34,864 nt of DNA from Bryobacterales bacterium (GCA_022825595.1 JAJDWM010000161.1:1-34864), one strand, 5' to 3'. Shown: positions 23,057-33,947, numbered from the stretch's first letter. Numbers and translations: made by a program. The notes: generated by a model not told the origin, from the letters alone.

Positions 23057-24223
23057 CTATTGGCGCTCCATCTTTTGGGCTGCTTCGTAGGCCAGACTAG
23101 GGCCGATCACCGTCAGAAAGACTTGGTCCGAGCCTTGGTTGTCGTCGCCACCGTAGCTCAGGCGGAAGCCGTGCAGGTCGATCGGCGGACCGTCAAGCAC
23201 TTGGCGGAGGAATTCTGTCCGATCCAGACTCGGCCCGGTCCGTTCCAAGCCCGCGATCGCTAGGCGGCCCGCCAAGTAACCCTCGAACGAAACGAAGCTC
23301 GGAAACGATCCGCGCGAGTTCGCTCGCAGGGCCGCCAGATAAGCCCGTGCGATTGGCGATGTCGGCGACGGAAAGGGCACGACCTGAGTCACGTACACTC
23401 CTTGTCCGCGCGCCCCCATGGCCTCCGCAAGCGCGTTGGTGCCGCTGAATGATACCGTCGCGAACACGGCGTCCATACCGATGTACCTAGCCCATTGGAT
23501 CGCCGTCGCCACCGGACTATAGGCTCCAATCAAAACCACCGCCCCGGGCGCGGCGGCGCGCAGCTCCAACAGCGCCGTCTTCACTGCCGTCGTGTTGCGG
23601 GTGTACACCCCCACGGCGACCTGTTCCAGGCCACGCTCCTTCAGAGCAGCTTGCACGCCGTTCAGCCCGGCGCGACCGTAGGAATCGTCCTGATACAACA
23701 CCGCGATGCGCTCGACGCCAAGATCCTCGACGAGCCGTGTGACAATTTCACGCGTCTCCTGAAAGTACGACGCCCGCAGGTTGATAACAGTAGTCCAGTG
23801 GTCGTCTCTCAGGAACTCGGCACCCGTCACAGGCGCGATGAAGGGCACCCCGGCCTCGGCCGCCACTGGCACCGCCACCACCGTGGTCGGCGTGCCTACC
23901 GAGCCAATTAGTGCGAAGACGTTGTGATCCTCGATCAGGCTTTCGGTGTTGGCCAGTGCGCTGGCAGGCTCGTAGGCGTCGTCCAGTGACAGCAGCTCGA
24001 GCTTGCGTCCGTGCACTCCGCCCTTGCGGTTGGCCTCCGCGAACGCCGCCAAGATCCCGGCTCGTGCATCGCTGCCCAGCTGCTGTGCCGGGCCACTCAA
24101 TGGAGCTGACTGCCCGAACAGTACTGTCTGCTCCTCCGCTTCCAAGCCCTGTGCGGTTGCCGTGCCGGCTGCCAGCGCCATCCACAGCGCAACGACCCCA
24201 GCGGTTCTGCCAAACCTGCCCAT
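23057..24223 (-). CDS. Mirror copy: periplasmic type I solute-binding protein
   Basis: Exact copy of 10642-11808. A LivJ-like binding protein with a signal peptide, no transporter genes nearby, adjacent to the histidine kinase gene. Confidence 0.9.
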   Translation of the reverse strand: MGRFGRTAGVVALWMALAAGTATAQGLEAEEQTVLFGQSAPLSGPAQQLGSDARAGILAAFAEANRKGGVHGRKLELLSLDDAYEPASALANTESLIEDHNVFALIGSVGTPTTVVAVPVAAEAGVPFIAPVTGAEFLRDDHWTTVINLRASYFQETREIVTRLVEDLGVERIAVLYQDDSYGRAGLNGVQAALKERGLEQVAVGVYTRNTTAVKTALLELRAAAPGAVVLIGAYSPVATAIQWARYIGMDAVFATVSFSGTNALAEAMGARGQGVYVTQVVPFPSPTSPIARAYLAALRANSRGSFPSFVSFEGYLAGRLAIAGLERTGPSLDRTEFLRQVLDGPPIDLHGFRLSYGGDDNQGSDQVFLTVIGPSLAYEAAQKMERQ

Positions 24224-24225
24224 CT

Positions 24226-24639
24226 TCAGCGATTCTTCACGAGTGTCAGACGGTTCTTGCCGTCCTCGCGCCTGTATTCCATCTCGTCCATCAGCTGCTT
24301 GGCGATATGCACTCCCAGTCCACCCGCCTCCCGCTCTTCCAAGCTCGCATCGGTGGTCGGATTCGGGGCATCCTGCAGCGGATCGAACGGTCGCGCTTCG
24401 TCCACCATTTCGATGCGTACGGCCTGCGGCTTGGACTTGATCGTGATCTGGAATTCGTGCCCACTTGCGCCGTACCCGTGATTGATCACGTTCGTTGCCA
24501 GCTCATCCAGCACCAATTGGACGTGGAAGAGCAGGTCAGCCGGCCATCCGTGCTCGGCCCCAAATGCTGCGACCTCCCGCTCGATCTGGCTCAAGGATTC
24601 TAGGCTCGACTCTAGATTGAGACTGACCTGGTCCGCCAT
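24226..24639 (-). CDS. Mirror copy: RsbW-like anti-sigma/serine kinase
   Basis: Exact copy of 10226-10639. A 137-residue GHKL ATPase with intact N- and G-boxes, expected to inhibit a sigma factor and phosphorylate a STAS protein. Confidence 0.88.
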   Translation of the reverse strand: MADQVSLNLESSLESLSQIEREVAAFGAEHGWPADLLFHVQLVLDELATNVINHGYGASGHEFQITIKSKPQAVRIEMVDEARPFDPLQDAPNPTTDASLEEREAGGLGVHIAKQLMDEMEYRREDGKNRLTLVKNR

Positions 24640-24645
24640 CGCCAC

Positions 24646-25827
24646 CTACCCCCGCTGACACAGCGCCAAGCACGTGATGTCGTCGAACTGCGGCGCCGTC
24701 CCTGCGAAGTCCCGCACTGCTTGGAACACCATTCGGGTGGCCGCCTCCGCTCGAGACGGCGTCTCCTCTTGGAAGACCTCTTGGAGTCGCTCCAAGCCGA
24801 ACTGCTCGCCAGATCTGTTCTGCGCTTCAGTGACCCCATCGGTATACAGCAGCACCGTGTCGCCTTCCTCCAGCGTCACCGTATGCGACCGGTAGGACAC
24901 ATTCGGCAGTACTCCCAGCGCAATACCTCCCGTGTGCGGCAGCGGCGTCGAGCTGCCATCGGCATGCACCACCACCGGCGCGTCGTGGCCGCCGCAAACA
25001 TACGTGTAGGCACGCGTCTTAGGGTCGAACACCGCGTATAGCACCGTCACGAACATCATCTCTGAGTTGTCGTCGCTGAGCACGGTGTTGACCGTCGTCA
25101 GCACCATCGCTGGATCCGAAGAGCCGATCGCCGCACCCTTGAGCAGCGTTCGGCTTGACATCATGAATAGTGCGGCGGGCACACCCTTGCCAGAGACGTC
25201 GGCGACGGCCATTCCAACGCGTGATTGGTCCAAGGTCTGCACATCATAGAAATCCCCGCCCACCGCCCGGGCCGGCTGCATGTTGGCGTACACTTCGAAG
25301 CTGTCCGTCTTGGGAAACTCTGTCGGAAGTATCGAAGCCTGCATCCGGCGGGCGACGTCAAGTTCGTTCTCTAACGCCATCAACTGACTGCGGGACTGCA
25401 TCGCCTCCCGCCAGACGGCCGAGTTCTGCAAGGTACGGTCGATCGTCACCCGCAGGTCACCGAAATCGATCGGCTTGGTGACAAAGTCAAACGCCCCCCG
25501 ATTCATCGCTGTGCGAATGTTCTTCATGTCCCCGTAGGCGGACACGATCACTGCCTTCACGTCAGGATCGACAGTCGGAATCCGCTCCAGCAGTGCCAGC
25601 CCGTCCATCTTCGGCATGTTGATGTCCGACAGCACCATATCGAAACGGTCCAGCTTCTCTAGCTTGGCGAGTGCTTCCAAGCCGTTGTAAGCGAACTCCA
25701 TCTCAAATTGTCCGGAACGGATCTCGCGCCTCATGCGCTGCCTGATCAATTGCTCCAGATCGGGTTCGTCGTCGACCACCAAGATGCGGTGCGGCCCGTT
25801 CGGCGTTACATGCATCGAACTTGGCAC
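24646..25827 (-). CDS. Mirror copy: receiver-PP2C (SpoIIE/RsbU-like) phosphatase
   Basis: Exact copy of 9038-10219. Receiver domain with Asp68 joined to a PP2C-type phosphatase domain; GTG start at 25827. First gene of the mirrored signalling operon. Confidence 0.93.
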   Translation of the reverse strand: MPSSMHVTPNGPHRILVVDDEPDLEQLIRQRMRREIRSGQFEMEFAYNGLEALAKLEKLDRFDMVLSDINMPKMDGLALLERIPTVDPDVKAVIVSAYGDMKNIRTAMNRGAFDFVTKPIDFGDLRVTIDRTLQNSAVWREAMQSRSQLMALENELDVARRMQASILPTEFPKTDSFEVYANMQPARAVGGDFYDVQTLDQSRVGMAVADVSGKGVPAALFMMSSRTLLKGAAIGSSDPAMVLTTVNTVLSDDNSEMMFVTVLYAVFDPKTRAYTYVCGGHDAPVVVHADGSSTPLPHTGGIALGVLPNVSYRSHTVTLEEGDTVLLYTDGVTEAQNRSGEQFGLERLQEVFQEETPSRAEAATRMVFQAVRDFAGTAPQFDDITCLALCQRG

Positions 25828-26192
25828 GAATTCCTCTTGCTCAAAGACATCCAGAATGCGCGGACAGCAAGAACTCGCAACCGCCCGTGAGTGCTCACGC
25901 CCACGCTGACATTATGCAATATCGCAGACGCATCCAAAGGACTCTCAATCGCCAAGCTAGTCGCGAGCCGCTGTCACCTGCGGCCGTCGAGCTTCTCGGC
26001 CGCGCAGCGCACACGCCCGCTCATAGCGCCAAGTCGGCCGCTACGAATCATCGAGAGCGCAGCCGACGACACTGCTTCTGATACGATGTGGCACGTACGA
26101 GCAGGGGAGTTACCCCGTACCGATCGCTGCGGCGGTCAAGATTAGGCGGGGAGCCAACGGCGCAGCAGACGCTGACGCGGCACTAAGGCTTG
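25828..26192. promoter_or_regulatory. Mirror copy: divergent promoter region
   Basis: Exact copy of 8673-9037, between the signalling operon and the glnE-like gene. No credible gene and only weak promoter candidates (the mirrored -10-like hexamer is at 25911-25916). Confidence 0.35.
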
Positions 26193-29093
26193 ATGGCATC
26201 TCGGGCGGAGCGTCGATTGAATGCCGCTGACGTTTGGCCGGCACCGGCAAACCCCGACCGCGCGGCCGTGGGCCTGAGAAAGTGGAGCGACGCCGCGAAC
26301 GCTCTCGGCCCGGGAGCGGACCGGGACTTCGCCCTGCACTTCCCCGCATCAGCCGACGGCGGTGCCATGCTGCGATGCATCTGCGGGGCCAGCCCGTTCC
26401 TGGAGAGCTGCGCGTTAGCCCACCAGGGCTTTGTGCGCGAGCTCTGGAAGAGCGGTCCGGACCGCTGCGTCGACGCGATTGTTGACGGCTTGCTGTCGCT
26501 CCCCGTCGACTCCTCCGAGCAGGAGGTCGGGCGCACGCTGCGCCGCGCACGTCGGCGCGTCGCGCTGGCGGTCGGGCTCGCCGACATAGCAGGGATGTGG
26601 TCGCTGCGCGAGGTGACCGGCGCGCTCTCGGAGTTCGCCCGTGCGGCCTGCTCGGTGGCCCTGCGCGCGCAACTGGCCAGGCTCTCGGCCGAGGGAGCGT
26701 TCGCCGAGGGGCGTGAAGTATGCGAAGACGACTCGGGCCTGATCGTGATCGGGATGGGCAAGCTCGGCGGAAGGGAGCTGAACTACTCCTCCGACATTGA
26801 TCTCATACTGCTGTACGATCCCGACGTGGCTCCGCTGGCGGACCGCCACGCGGCGCCCTCCCATTTCATGCGGTTAGCACGTCGGTTCGTCGACCTGCTG
26901 GCCGAGCCCACCATCGAGGGGCGCGTGTTCCCGGTGGATCTCAGGCTTCGCCCCGATCCGGTGTCCATGCCGCTGGTCATCTCAACCAAGGCAGCTTTGG
27001 AATACTACGCCAAGCGCGGCCAGACATGGGAGCGCGCGGCGATGATCAAGGCGCGGCCGGTCGCCGGCGACATCGCCGCCGGCGAGCGCTTCTTGGAACG
27101 GCTAGGGTCATTCGTGTGGCGTGACAGCCTCGACTTCGCCACCGTGCAGGAACTGCACGAGACCAAGCGGCGGATCGACGCGCAGCACCGCGGCGGGCAG
27201 ATCGGCGAGGTCGGCCAGAACCTCAAGCTCGGCCGGGGCGGCATTCGCGAAATCGAGTTCTTCGCCCAAGCGCACCAGTTGGTCTGGGGGGGCACCGACC
27301 CCTCGCTGCGCCTGATCGGCACCTGCGACTCGCTGGCGGCGCTCGCCGCGGCCGGCAGGATCCCGGACTCCGCCAGCGAGAAGCTCGGCGCAGCCTACGA
27401 GTACCTCCGCCGGGTCGAGCACCGCATCCAGATGGTCGGCGACCGCCAGACGCACTCGCTGCCGAAGAGAGAGGCCGACTACGAGATCTTGGCCCGGTTT
27501 CTCGGATACTCCGACGGCCGAGCGTTCCGCGAGGCCCTGACCGGGCACCTGCGCAACGTCGAGGACCAGTACGAGTCGTTCTTCGAGCTGCCCCACGAAA
27601 TGACGGTTGCGAGCGCCTCGTCAGCGCTGTCCGGACGCAGCCGGGCGGAAACTGAGGAGAGGCTCGGACGCATGGGCTACCGCGACCCAGCGGCAGCATT
27701 CGCCATTGTGGAGCGATGGCGCACGGGACGGCACACCGTGGCGCGAGAGCGCCGGGCGCTGGAATTGTTCCAGTCCCTGATCCCCTCGCTCGTGATTGCT
27801 TCCTGCGGGACGGAGGATCCTGACCTGGCCCTGCGCCGGTTCGACGAGTTAATCGACCGAATCCCAGACGCGCACGGCATGCTGACCCTCTTCCAAGCCA
27901 ACCTGCACGTGTTGGAGGCCGTGGCCGAGACCATGGTCGCGGCACCGGCGATCGGAGCGCTGCTGACCGCGAGGCCGTCCTTGCTCGAGAGCCTGCTCGA
28001 CCCGGATTCCGATTCGTCTCCGCCCGATCGCGGCGCTCTGCAAGCGAGCTTGGCCGCCGCGCTGGCGGGTGTGATGGGTTTCGAGGGCAGGGTCCAGCAG
28101 ATTTCGAAGTGGACCCACGAAGCCCGCTTCAAGGTCGGCGCAAGGGTCTTGTTCCACGCGCTGGATCCGCTGGACGCGTCAGCGCTCTTCTCTGACATCG
28201 CAGATTGCGCGATTGCGGCTCTGGCACAGTGCGCAAGCGACGAAATCACACCTTCGAACGCGTCTGCGGCTGGTACCGGTATAGCGATCCTGGCCACCGG
28301 CCACTATGGCAGCCGGTGTCTGAACGTCGGCTCCGGGGTCGAGATCGCTGTCTTTGATGCCGGCAGTGCCCAAGGCCGCAGCGGCCAAGCTGCATCCGCC
28401 TCTGCACAGCGACTCGAGTCGGCGCTGCTGGGCGGTCTCCGCGGGAAGCCGGGTTGGCGCAAGATCTACGCCTGTGCCACCGACGGTCCCGCCGCGAGCT
28501 ACGAGGCCCTGCAAACCAGGCTCAGCGAGGGCGTCTGGAGCGGGCGGGCACCGTGCTGGCCCAGGCTCGTGTGCTGCATAGGAGACGGGGCGGAGCGCGT
28601 TTCGCAGAGCATGTCCGCCGCCCTCGAGAAGCACCGAGACCCTTCAGCCTTGCGCGCACAGGCCGCTGCAGCAATCGGGCGACTGCGCGGCACCTCGCCG
28701 GATGGCGATCCGCGGGCGGTGGCGGAGCATCCCGGGGGCCTCGCCGACATCGCGGTCCTGACGCACTATTTCAGGCTCCGCCATGCTCCGGAGCATCCCT
28801 CGGTCCGATCCGCCGCCACGCCCGGTGACGTGCTGGCGGAGCTTGCAGAGTCTGGCGCGATTCCGACCGACCTGGCGACGGGACTCGCTGACGCGTGGCG
28901 GCTGATGACGCGCGTTCAGACACTCCACTGCCTGCTCGAGGCGGACAAGCGAGGCGCGGCCGTCCCCAAGCGCCTGCGACCCTCATTCGCCGAGGCGGCG
29001 GGGGTGGACGATTTCGGAGACGTCGCTGCTCGCTTGGACGGCGCTTGTGCCAGGGTGAGGGCAGCCTTGCAAGACTTCGTCGGCGAGGGCTAG
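26193..29093 (+). CDS. glnE: Mirror copy: GlnE-like adenylyltransferase with degenerate C-terminal domain
   Basis: Exact copy of 5772-8672. N-terminal nucleotidyltransferase domain intact; the C-terminal domain lacks the GKLGG loop, both catalytic aspartates and the DxRLRP strand. ATG 26193 follows TAAGG; an in-frame TTG directly precedes it. Confidence 0.85.
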   Translation: MASRAERRLNAADVWPAPANPDRAAVGLRKWSDAANALGPGADRDFALHFPASADGGAMLRCICGASPFLESCALAHQGFVRELWKSGPDRCVDAIVDGLLSLPVDSSEQEVGRTLRRARRRVALAVGLADIAGMWSLREVTGALSEFARAACSVALRAQLARLSAEGAFAEGREVCEDDSGLIVIGMGKLGGRELNYSSDIDLILLYDPDVAPLADRHAAPSHFMRLARRFVDLLAEPTIEGRVFPVDLRLRPDPVSMPLVISTKAALEYYAKRGQTWERAAMIKARPVAGDIAAGERFLERLGSFVWRDSLDFATVQELHETKRRIDAQHRGGQIGEVGQNLKLGRGGIREIEFFAQAHQLVWGGTDPSLRLIGTCDSLAALAAAGRIPDSASEKLGAAYEYLRRVEHRIQMVGDRQTHSLPKREADYEILARFLGYSDGRAFREALTGHLRNVEDQYESFFELPHEMTVASASSALSGRSRAETEERLGRMGYRDPAAAFAIVERWRTGRHTVARERRALELFQSLIPSLVIASCGTEDPDLALRRFDELIDRIPDAHGMLTLFQANLHVLEAVAETMVAAPAIGALLTARPSLLESLLDPDSDSSPPDRGALQASLAAALAGVMGFEGRVQQISKWTHEARFKVGARVLFHALDPLDASALFSDIADCAIAALAQCASDEITPSNASAAGTGIAILATGHYGSRCLNVGSGVEIAVFDAGSAQGRSGQAASASAQRLESALLGGLRGKPGWRKIYACATDGPAASYEALQTRLSEGVWSGRAPCWPRLVCCIGDGAERVSQSMSAALEKHRDPSALRAQAAAAIGRLRGTSPDGDPRAVAEHPGGLADIAVLTHYFRLRHAPEHPSVRSAATPGDVLAELAESGAIPTDLATGLADAWRLMTRVQTLHCLLEADKRGAAVPKRLRPSFAEAAGVDDFGDVAARLDGACARVRAALQDFVGEG

Positions 29094-29097
29094 CCGC

Positions 29098-30162
29098 TCA
29101 AGACTGCCCGTGGTCGGGCAGGATGGCTATCTTGAGCTGGCCTCTACGGCTCGCCCACTGCCGGAACGCCGTGGCCAACTCCGTCAGCGGGACCTCGCCC
29201 GCGATGAAGTCGCGCGCGTGCACTTCGCCGCGACTGATCAGTTCCAAGGCTTCTCGGATGTGGTCCGGCGTGTGGTGAAACGTCGCTCTGAGGGTGAGGG
29301 AGGAATAGTGCAGTCTGCCCGTGTCCAAGCAAACGACCGTCTGCTTCGGGCATCCGCCGAAGAAATTCACCCTGCCGCCCGAGCGGACCATGGATACCGC
29401 CTGGCGCCAAGCGTGCGGGGAGCCGACCGCTTCGATCACCGCGTCCGACCCCCTGCCGCCGCGGGTGTGCCGCCGGACCTCGTCCGTCGGGTCGTCGCCG
29501 CGATGCGACTCGATCAACACCTCCGCTCCAAGATGCTCCGCCCTGTCGAGCTGGACCTGGCGCCTGCCGATAGCGATCACGCGGGCCCCCGCGATCTTGG
29601 CGACTCGCACGAACATCAGCCCGATCGGCCCCAGGCCAATGATGGTGACGGTGTCGCCAGGTTTGACCCCGGTATCGTCGATTCCCTTCAGCACGCATGC
29701 CAGCGGCTCGGACAGAGCGGCGTCGCGGTAGTCGACCTCGGAGGGGAGGATATGCGTGTTGCAGTCCACGATAGGCCCGGGAATCCTGATGTACTCCGCG
29801 TAGGCTCCGTTGTTGAAGAGCAGGTTCTCGCACAGGTTCTTCTCGCCCTGGCGGCAGAAGAAGCACTTGTGGCAGGGTGCCGAGTTAGCCGCCACGATGC
29901 GGTCACCGACGTTGAACGAGCGCACGGCCGAGCCAGTCTCCACGACGTCTCCGGACAATTCGTGGCCCAGCGCGGCCGGCAGGGTGATCATGCGGGCGTG
30001 GTGCCCGCGCCGGTAGACCTTCAGGTCGGTCCCGCAGGTGAGCGCGGCACGGACCCGGACCAACAGGTCGGCCGGACCCACGGTCGGAACCGCAACGCGC
30101 TCCATGCGGAGGTCTTCTTGGCCATGCAGAACGCAAGCCAGCATGTCTCGCCGCGGTTGCAT
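29098..30162 (-). CDS. Mirror copy: zinc-dependent dehydrogenase, possibly NADP-linked
   Basis: Exact copy of 4703-5767. Threonine/sorbitol dehydrogenase-like medium-chain enzyme with both zinc sites; converges on the glnE-like gene with a four-base gap. Confidence 0.85.
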   Translation of the reverse strand: MQPRRDMLACVLHGQEDLRMERVAVPTVGPADLLVRVRAALTCGTDLKVYRRGHHARMITLPAALGHELSGDVVETGSAVRSFNVGDRIVAANSAPCHKCFFCRQGEKNLCENLLFNNGAYAEYIRIPGPIVDCNTHILPSEVDYRDAALSEPLACVLKGIDDTGVKPGDTVTIIGLGPIGLMFVRVAKIAGARVIAIGRRQVQLDRAEHLGAEVLIESHRGDDPTDEVRRHTRGGRGSDAVIEAVGSPHAWRQAVSMVRSGGRVNFFGGCPKQTVVCLDTGRLHYSSLTLRATFHHTPDHIREALELISRGEVHARDFIAGEVPLTELATAFRQWASRRGQLKIAILPDHGQS

Positions 30163-30163
30163 C

Positions 30164-31231
30164 TCACTCCTGTGGCATGACGAGCAGCTTCAAGGCACCT
30201 TCTCGAGGCCGGGATGCCAAGCGCATGCCGGATTCGAACTCGTCCAGCCGAAATCGGTGCGAGACGAGCGCATCCGCCGGGAAGTCGGGGTCCCAGACCG
30301 CGGCCGCAGACTCGGACTGCAAGTCGGCGCACGCGCTGTACGAACCGAACACAGCGCGGTCCTCGGCACACAGGCTCTTGCCGTCGAGTTCGAAGCGCTC
30401 CGTGGGGGAGGTCTGGGCAAACAGCATCACGCGTCCGCCCCGACGGGACAGCGATACGGCTTGTTCGACGATTCCGGGTGCCGATGCGGCCACGATCACA
30501 GCATCAACGCCCCGGCCGCTAGAGACTCGGCGAACGCAGCGGTCCACATCGCCGGCAGCGTCCCAGGCCTCGGCGGCACCCAATTGGCGGGACAGTTCCA
30601 AACGAGAATCCAGCCGGTCGCTGGTGTAGACCGACCGGATGCCTTGCCGACGCAGCAGCGTCGTGAAGAGCAGCCCTATCGGGCCCTGCCCCATCACTAG
30701 CACGCTCTCGTCGGGATCCGCGGCCAGTTTCGCCAAGCCCTTCAGGCAGGTGTTGGTCGGTTCGACGAACGTCGCGCGCTCGAAGCTGGCATGAGGCGGA
30801 ATCCGCTCTACCCCTCGGCGCACGATCCAGTCCATCACCCTCACGTACTGGGCGAAGCCGCCGCCGGCGGGCTCGAAACCGGCAGTCACTCCGACCCGCT
30901 TGTATGTCGGGCACTGCGCATAGTCACGGAAGCGGCAGTAGTGGCAATCGAAGCACGGAATGTGGTGAAAGAAACACACACGATCCCCCACCGCATAGCT
31001 GTCGACGCCCTCCCCGACCTGGGCAACGACTCCGGCGGTCTCATGCCCGTAGATCCTTGGAGCGGGCAACAAGTCATGCTCGATCTTCTTCAGGTCGGTG
31101 TGGCAAATGCCGCAGGCCTCGACTCGAACGAGCAGTTCGCCGGGTCCGATCGACGGCACGGCAACCGACTCGGGAACGACGGTCTGCCGACCGCGATAGA
31201 CCGCGGCAGTCATGGCTTCAGGAACCGTCAT
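30164..31231 (-). CDS. Mirror copy: zinc-dependent alcohol dehydrogenase, probably NAD-linked
   Basis: Exact copy of 3634-4701. Medium-chain dehydrogenase with catalytic and structural zinc ligands; overlaps the phosphorylase-like gene by ATGA. Confidence 0.85.
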   Translation of the reverse strand: MTVPEAMTAAVYRGRQTVVPESVAVPSIGPGELLVRVEACGICHTDLKKIEHDLLPAPRIYGHETAGVVAQVGEGVDSYAVGDRVCFFHHIPCFDCHYCRFRDYAQCPTYKRVGVTAGFEPAGGGFAQYVRVMDWIVRRGVERIPPHASFERATFVEPTNTCLKGLAKLAADPDESVLVMGQGPIGLLFTTLLRRQGIRSVYTSDRLDSRLELSRQLGAAEAWDAAGDVDRCVRRVSSGRGVDAVIVAASAPGIVEQAVSLSRRGGRVMLFAQTSPTERFELDGKSLCAEDRAVFGSYSACADLQSESAAAVWDPDFPADALVSHRFRLDEFESGMRLASRPREGALKLLVMPQE

Positions 31232-31932
31232 ACGCCGCTGGCTGGCAAGGGGAACTCGCAGCGCCCTAGGCACGCGCCCAATGATCGGGCTGCCGCCGCC
31301 GAATCGCGGCGCAGGCGCATCAGGCCCGGCCAACGGCCGCGTGCGCGCAGCGCCTGTCCGATCACGCTCCACGCGGACAGCGAGCCATCGGAGCGGATCG
31401 CGCGATCGAAGTCCACAGGCATGTCCTCCGCGGCGAGATCGCTGATCGCCCGGATACAGAAGAATGGCAAGCCGTGCTCCCTAGCCACGGCGGCGACCGA
31501 TGACGCCTCCATATCAACGGCCTGGGCGCCCTGCCCCCAAAGCTCGCGCTTGGCCGAAGCTGACTGCACCACCCGGTCCACGGTCAGCAGCGCGCCGCGC
31601 CGCACGTCGCCGAGCGGCCCGGCGGGGGACCGGCTTGCGAACTCCCCCTCGTCACCGCGCACGGAATCCGCGATGAACACGTCGCCCGCCAGAAAAGACG
31701 GGTTCAGGGCACCCGCGAACCCGGTCGAAATCACAGCCCGAACCGATTCCTTGGACACTATCGCTCGCGCGGCGGCGGACGCACGCGCGCGGCCCGCGCC
31801 GTTAGCGACCAAGATGGCCCGGTCTCCCGCCAGATCCAGCGTCGCAGCCCAGCGCAGGCCAGCCTTGGCGCAAGGCTTGCACGATCGGAGGCCCGCGAAT
31901 TCGAAGGAAAACGCCGCGATTAGCAAGAGCAT
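31228..31932 (-). CDS. Mirror copy: nucleoside phosphorylase-superfamily protein (MTAN/HpnG-like)
   Basis: Exact copy of 2933-3637. A 234-residue protein with VDMEASS and RAISD active-site motifs; first gene of the mirrored dehydrogenase operon. Confidence 0.75.
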   Translation of the reverse strand: MLLLIAAFSFEFAGLRSCKPCAKAGLRWAATLDLAGDRAILVANGAGRARASAAARAIVSKESVRAVISTGFAGALNPSFLAGDVFIADSVRGDEGEFASRSPAGPLGDVRRGALLTVDRVVQSASAKRELWGQGAQAVDMEASSVAAVAREHGLPFFCIRAISDLAAEDMPVDFDRAIRSDGSLSAWSVIGQALRARGRWPGLMRLRRDSAAAARSLGACLGRCEFPLPASGV

Positions 31933-32161
31933 GCCAGAGAACCGAAGCGCCAGCCCTCGCGCGAGCCAGCGCTAGTCCCCGCTTTTATTTTCGCACCCTC
32001 CGAACACAGAGCCCCCAAAATGCTCCCCGTCCTATCCAAACGGCTTACCGAGCGTCCCTGCTGGCGGTGCAGACCCCGTGTTCAGCAGATCTAAACGCCA
32101 GCCAGCAACTCTGTCAGTCCTGACTCGTCCAAAGCCAAGCCGCCGTCCCAGCTAAGAGCGG

Positions 32162-33166
32162 CTATTTGCGTGCGGGAGAGTCCCCTGGGGAAAGGTGATC
32201 GGATTGCCCTTGTAGTGGAATGCTACTGAAGCGTAGGTTCAACAGCGCGGGCAGTTCCTGTAGCGCTATCAGCTCTCCCCTAGCGCCGTGCAACAACCCC
32301 ACTGACGGGGGTGCATCGATGGTGCCGACCCAGCCCGGAATTGCTGCCCAAGACTCCGCTCCTGGCGCAAGTTCGTAGATTCCGAATCTTTGGTCGGAGA
32401 TCCATGCCAGTACCCGTCCCGAGTTCGTCACTGCTAGCAACTGAACCTGTGCCAACGGCAGGGGCACCCGCCGAACGAGTTCGCCATTGGCGTCTAGCTC
32501 GACCCATTCACCTGCCACCCCGGAATAGAAGCCGACCCCTTCCCCAAGTCGTCTCGCGAACGAACGGCCCGCTCTGCCGGCCGGCATGGATGGATGCACT
32601 TTCGATCCAAACATCGAACGAGGCAGGAACTCGCCTTGGAATTCGCCATCGAGACTGTACTTGCGGGCGATCCCCGCCTCGTCGCCTCGCTGCCGTCCGA
32701 ATACCCAGACCGAGTCGTCCTGCCCGGCCGCTACATGATGCGGGATGTAGTCATCCGTCCGGATGAAGTGCTCTATGCTTCCGTCTGGTCGAACGATCAT
32801 CGCGCCTCGCGCAATCGCTCCGTCCGCTTGGATCATCCCCCCCGACACGACAGCCCCCCCGCTGTCGAGGGGAGCCATATCCATGATCGTGGCTTGCACC
32901 GCGCCATCTGCCCAGAAGCTGTTGCGGAACGCGACCGCGCCATCATGGCGAATGAGAGCATAGTGTGGCTCGTCCTTGGCGTCCGTGCGAATCACCGAAA
33001 CCCGCCATCGGCAGATCCCGGCAGTCTCGACACGTAGTTCGGCAGGTCCAGGGATTAGATTGATTCCGATGTCTACACGATCCGGACCGGCAGCGCTAAT
33101 CGCATTCACGACAAGCAAGGCCAGCAGGATGCATGTTCCGCGGATTGAGAGATAAGGTGTCTTCAT
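32162..33166 (-). CDS. Mirror copy: exported beta-propeller-like protein
   Basis: Exact copy of 1699-2703. A signal peptide followed by D/N-G-turn beta repeats; translationally coupled to the cysteine-rich protein gene. Confidence 0.7.
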   Translation of the reverse strand: MKTPYLSIRGTCILLALLVVNAISAAGPDRVDIGINLIPGPAELRVETAGICRWRVSVIRTDAKDEPHYALIRHDGAVAFRNSFWADGAVQATIMDMAPLDSGGAVVSGGMIQADGAIARGAMIVRPDGSIEHFIRTDDYIPHHVAAGQDDSVWVFGRQRGDEAGIARKYSLDGEFQGEFLPRSMFGSKVHPSMPAGRAGRSFARRLGEGVGFYSGVAGEWVELDANGELVRRVPLPLAQVQLLAVTNSGRVLAWISDQRFGIYELAPGAESWAAIPGWVGTIDAPPSVGLLHGARGELIALQELPALLNLRFSSIPLQGQSDHLSPGDSPARK

Positions 33167-33711
33167 GGGGATTCGCCTCCTGGGCTGGTGCCCTCTCCCG
33201 AATTGCTGTCTGCCCCGCCTAAAGGTGGGTGTTGGCATGCTTGGTCCAACGAGCACCCGTCGCAATCGTTATCGGGATCATTGATGGTGCAGTCTATGCA
33301 GCCATCTTCCCAGTAGAACTGGGTGGGGTCGGATGCACAGTAGCTCCCGCATCCGCCGTAGAGACCGCAGCCAAGAATGTGCTCCGGGCCTTGGTAGTGC
33401 CCGCTACAGCCGGTATCACACTCAAGTCCCGACGCTAGGGCCGTTTCGACCCTCAGCACATGTGCCTCGACCCACCCGAATACCGAGTCTAACCAGCCAG
33501 AACGTTCCGGCAGGCTTGTCTCGGGTAATCCAGGACTGCAGGAGCCGGATTGGTTCGGAGATTCGGGTGCCTGAAGAAACGCTATGACACGAGAATCAGG
33601 ATCGAGGCCGTCGAACAGGTCGGCCCTGGGCGCGACAACCTTAGGTTGTGTGACCGCGATGGCGGATACAGGACCTGTCAAAACGATGACAGCGATGAGT
33701 TCCAGCCGCAT
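33163..33711 (-). CDS. Mirror copy: small exported cysteine-rich protein
   Basis: Exact copy of 1154-1702. A 182-residue exported protein with eleven cysteines, ten in a 62-residue block; function unknown. Confidence 0.75.
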   Translation of the reverse strand: MRLELIAVIVLTGPVSAIAVTQPKVVAPRADLFDGLDPDSRVIAFLQAPESPNQSGSCSPGLPETSLPERSGWLDSVFGWVEAHVLRVETALASGLECDTGCSGHYQGPEHILGCGLYGGCGSYCASDPTQFYWEDGCIDCTINDPDNDCDGCSLDQACQHPPLGGADSNSGEGTSPGGESP

Positions 33712-33947
33712 TTTGGTGCTCTCCTAACTAGTAAACGTAAGTAACGGCGGAACGGTCACAAGTTTCTTCTCATTTGCTCCAAAGGCTGGATTGCTCAATA
33801 GGCGGTGGTTGCTCTCCTGAAGGGGTGGGGGCACGGAGGCCCCAACGACGAGCAAGCATGCCTCTATGGAGGCTCACACAAGGAAGTCTCGGGAAGTTGA
33901 ACCCAATAGGGGCACACGCCTTCCCACGGCTCACCAAGATGTCAGAG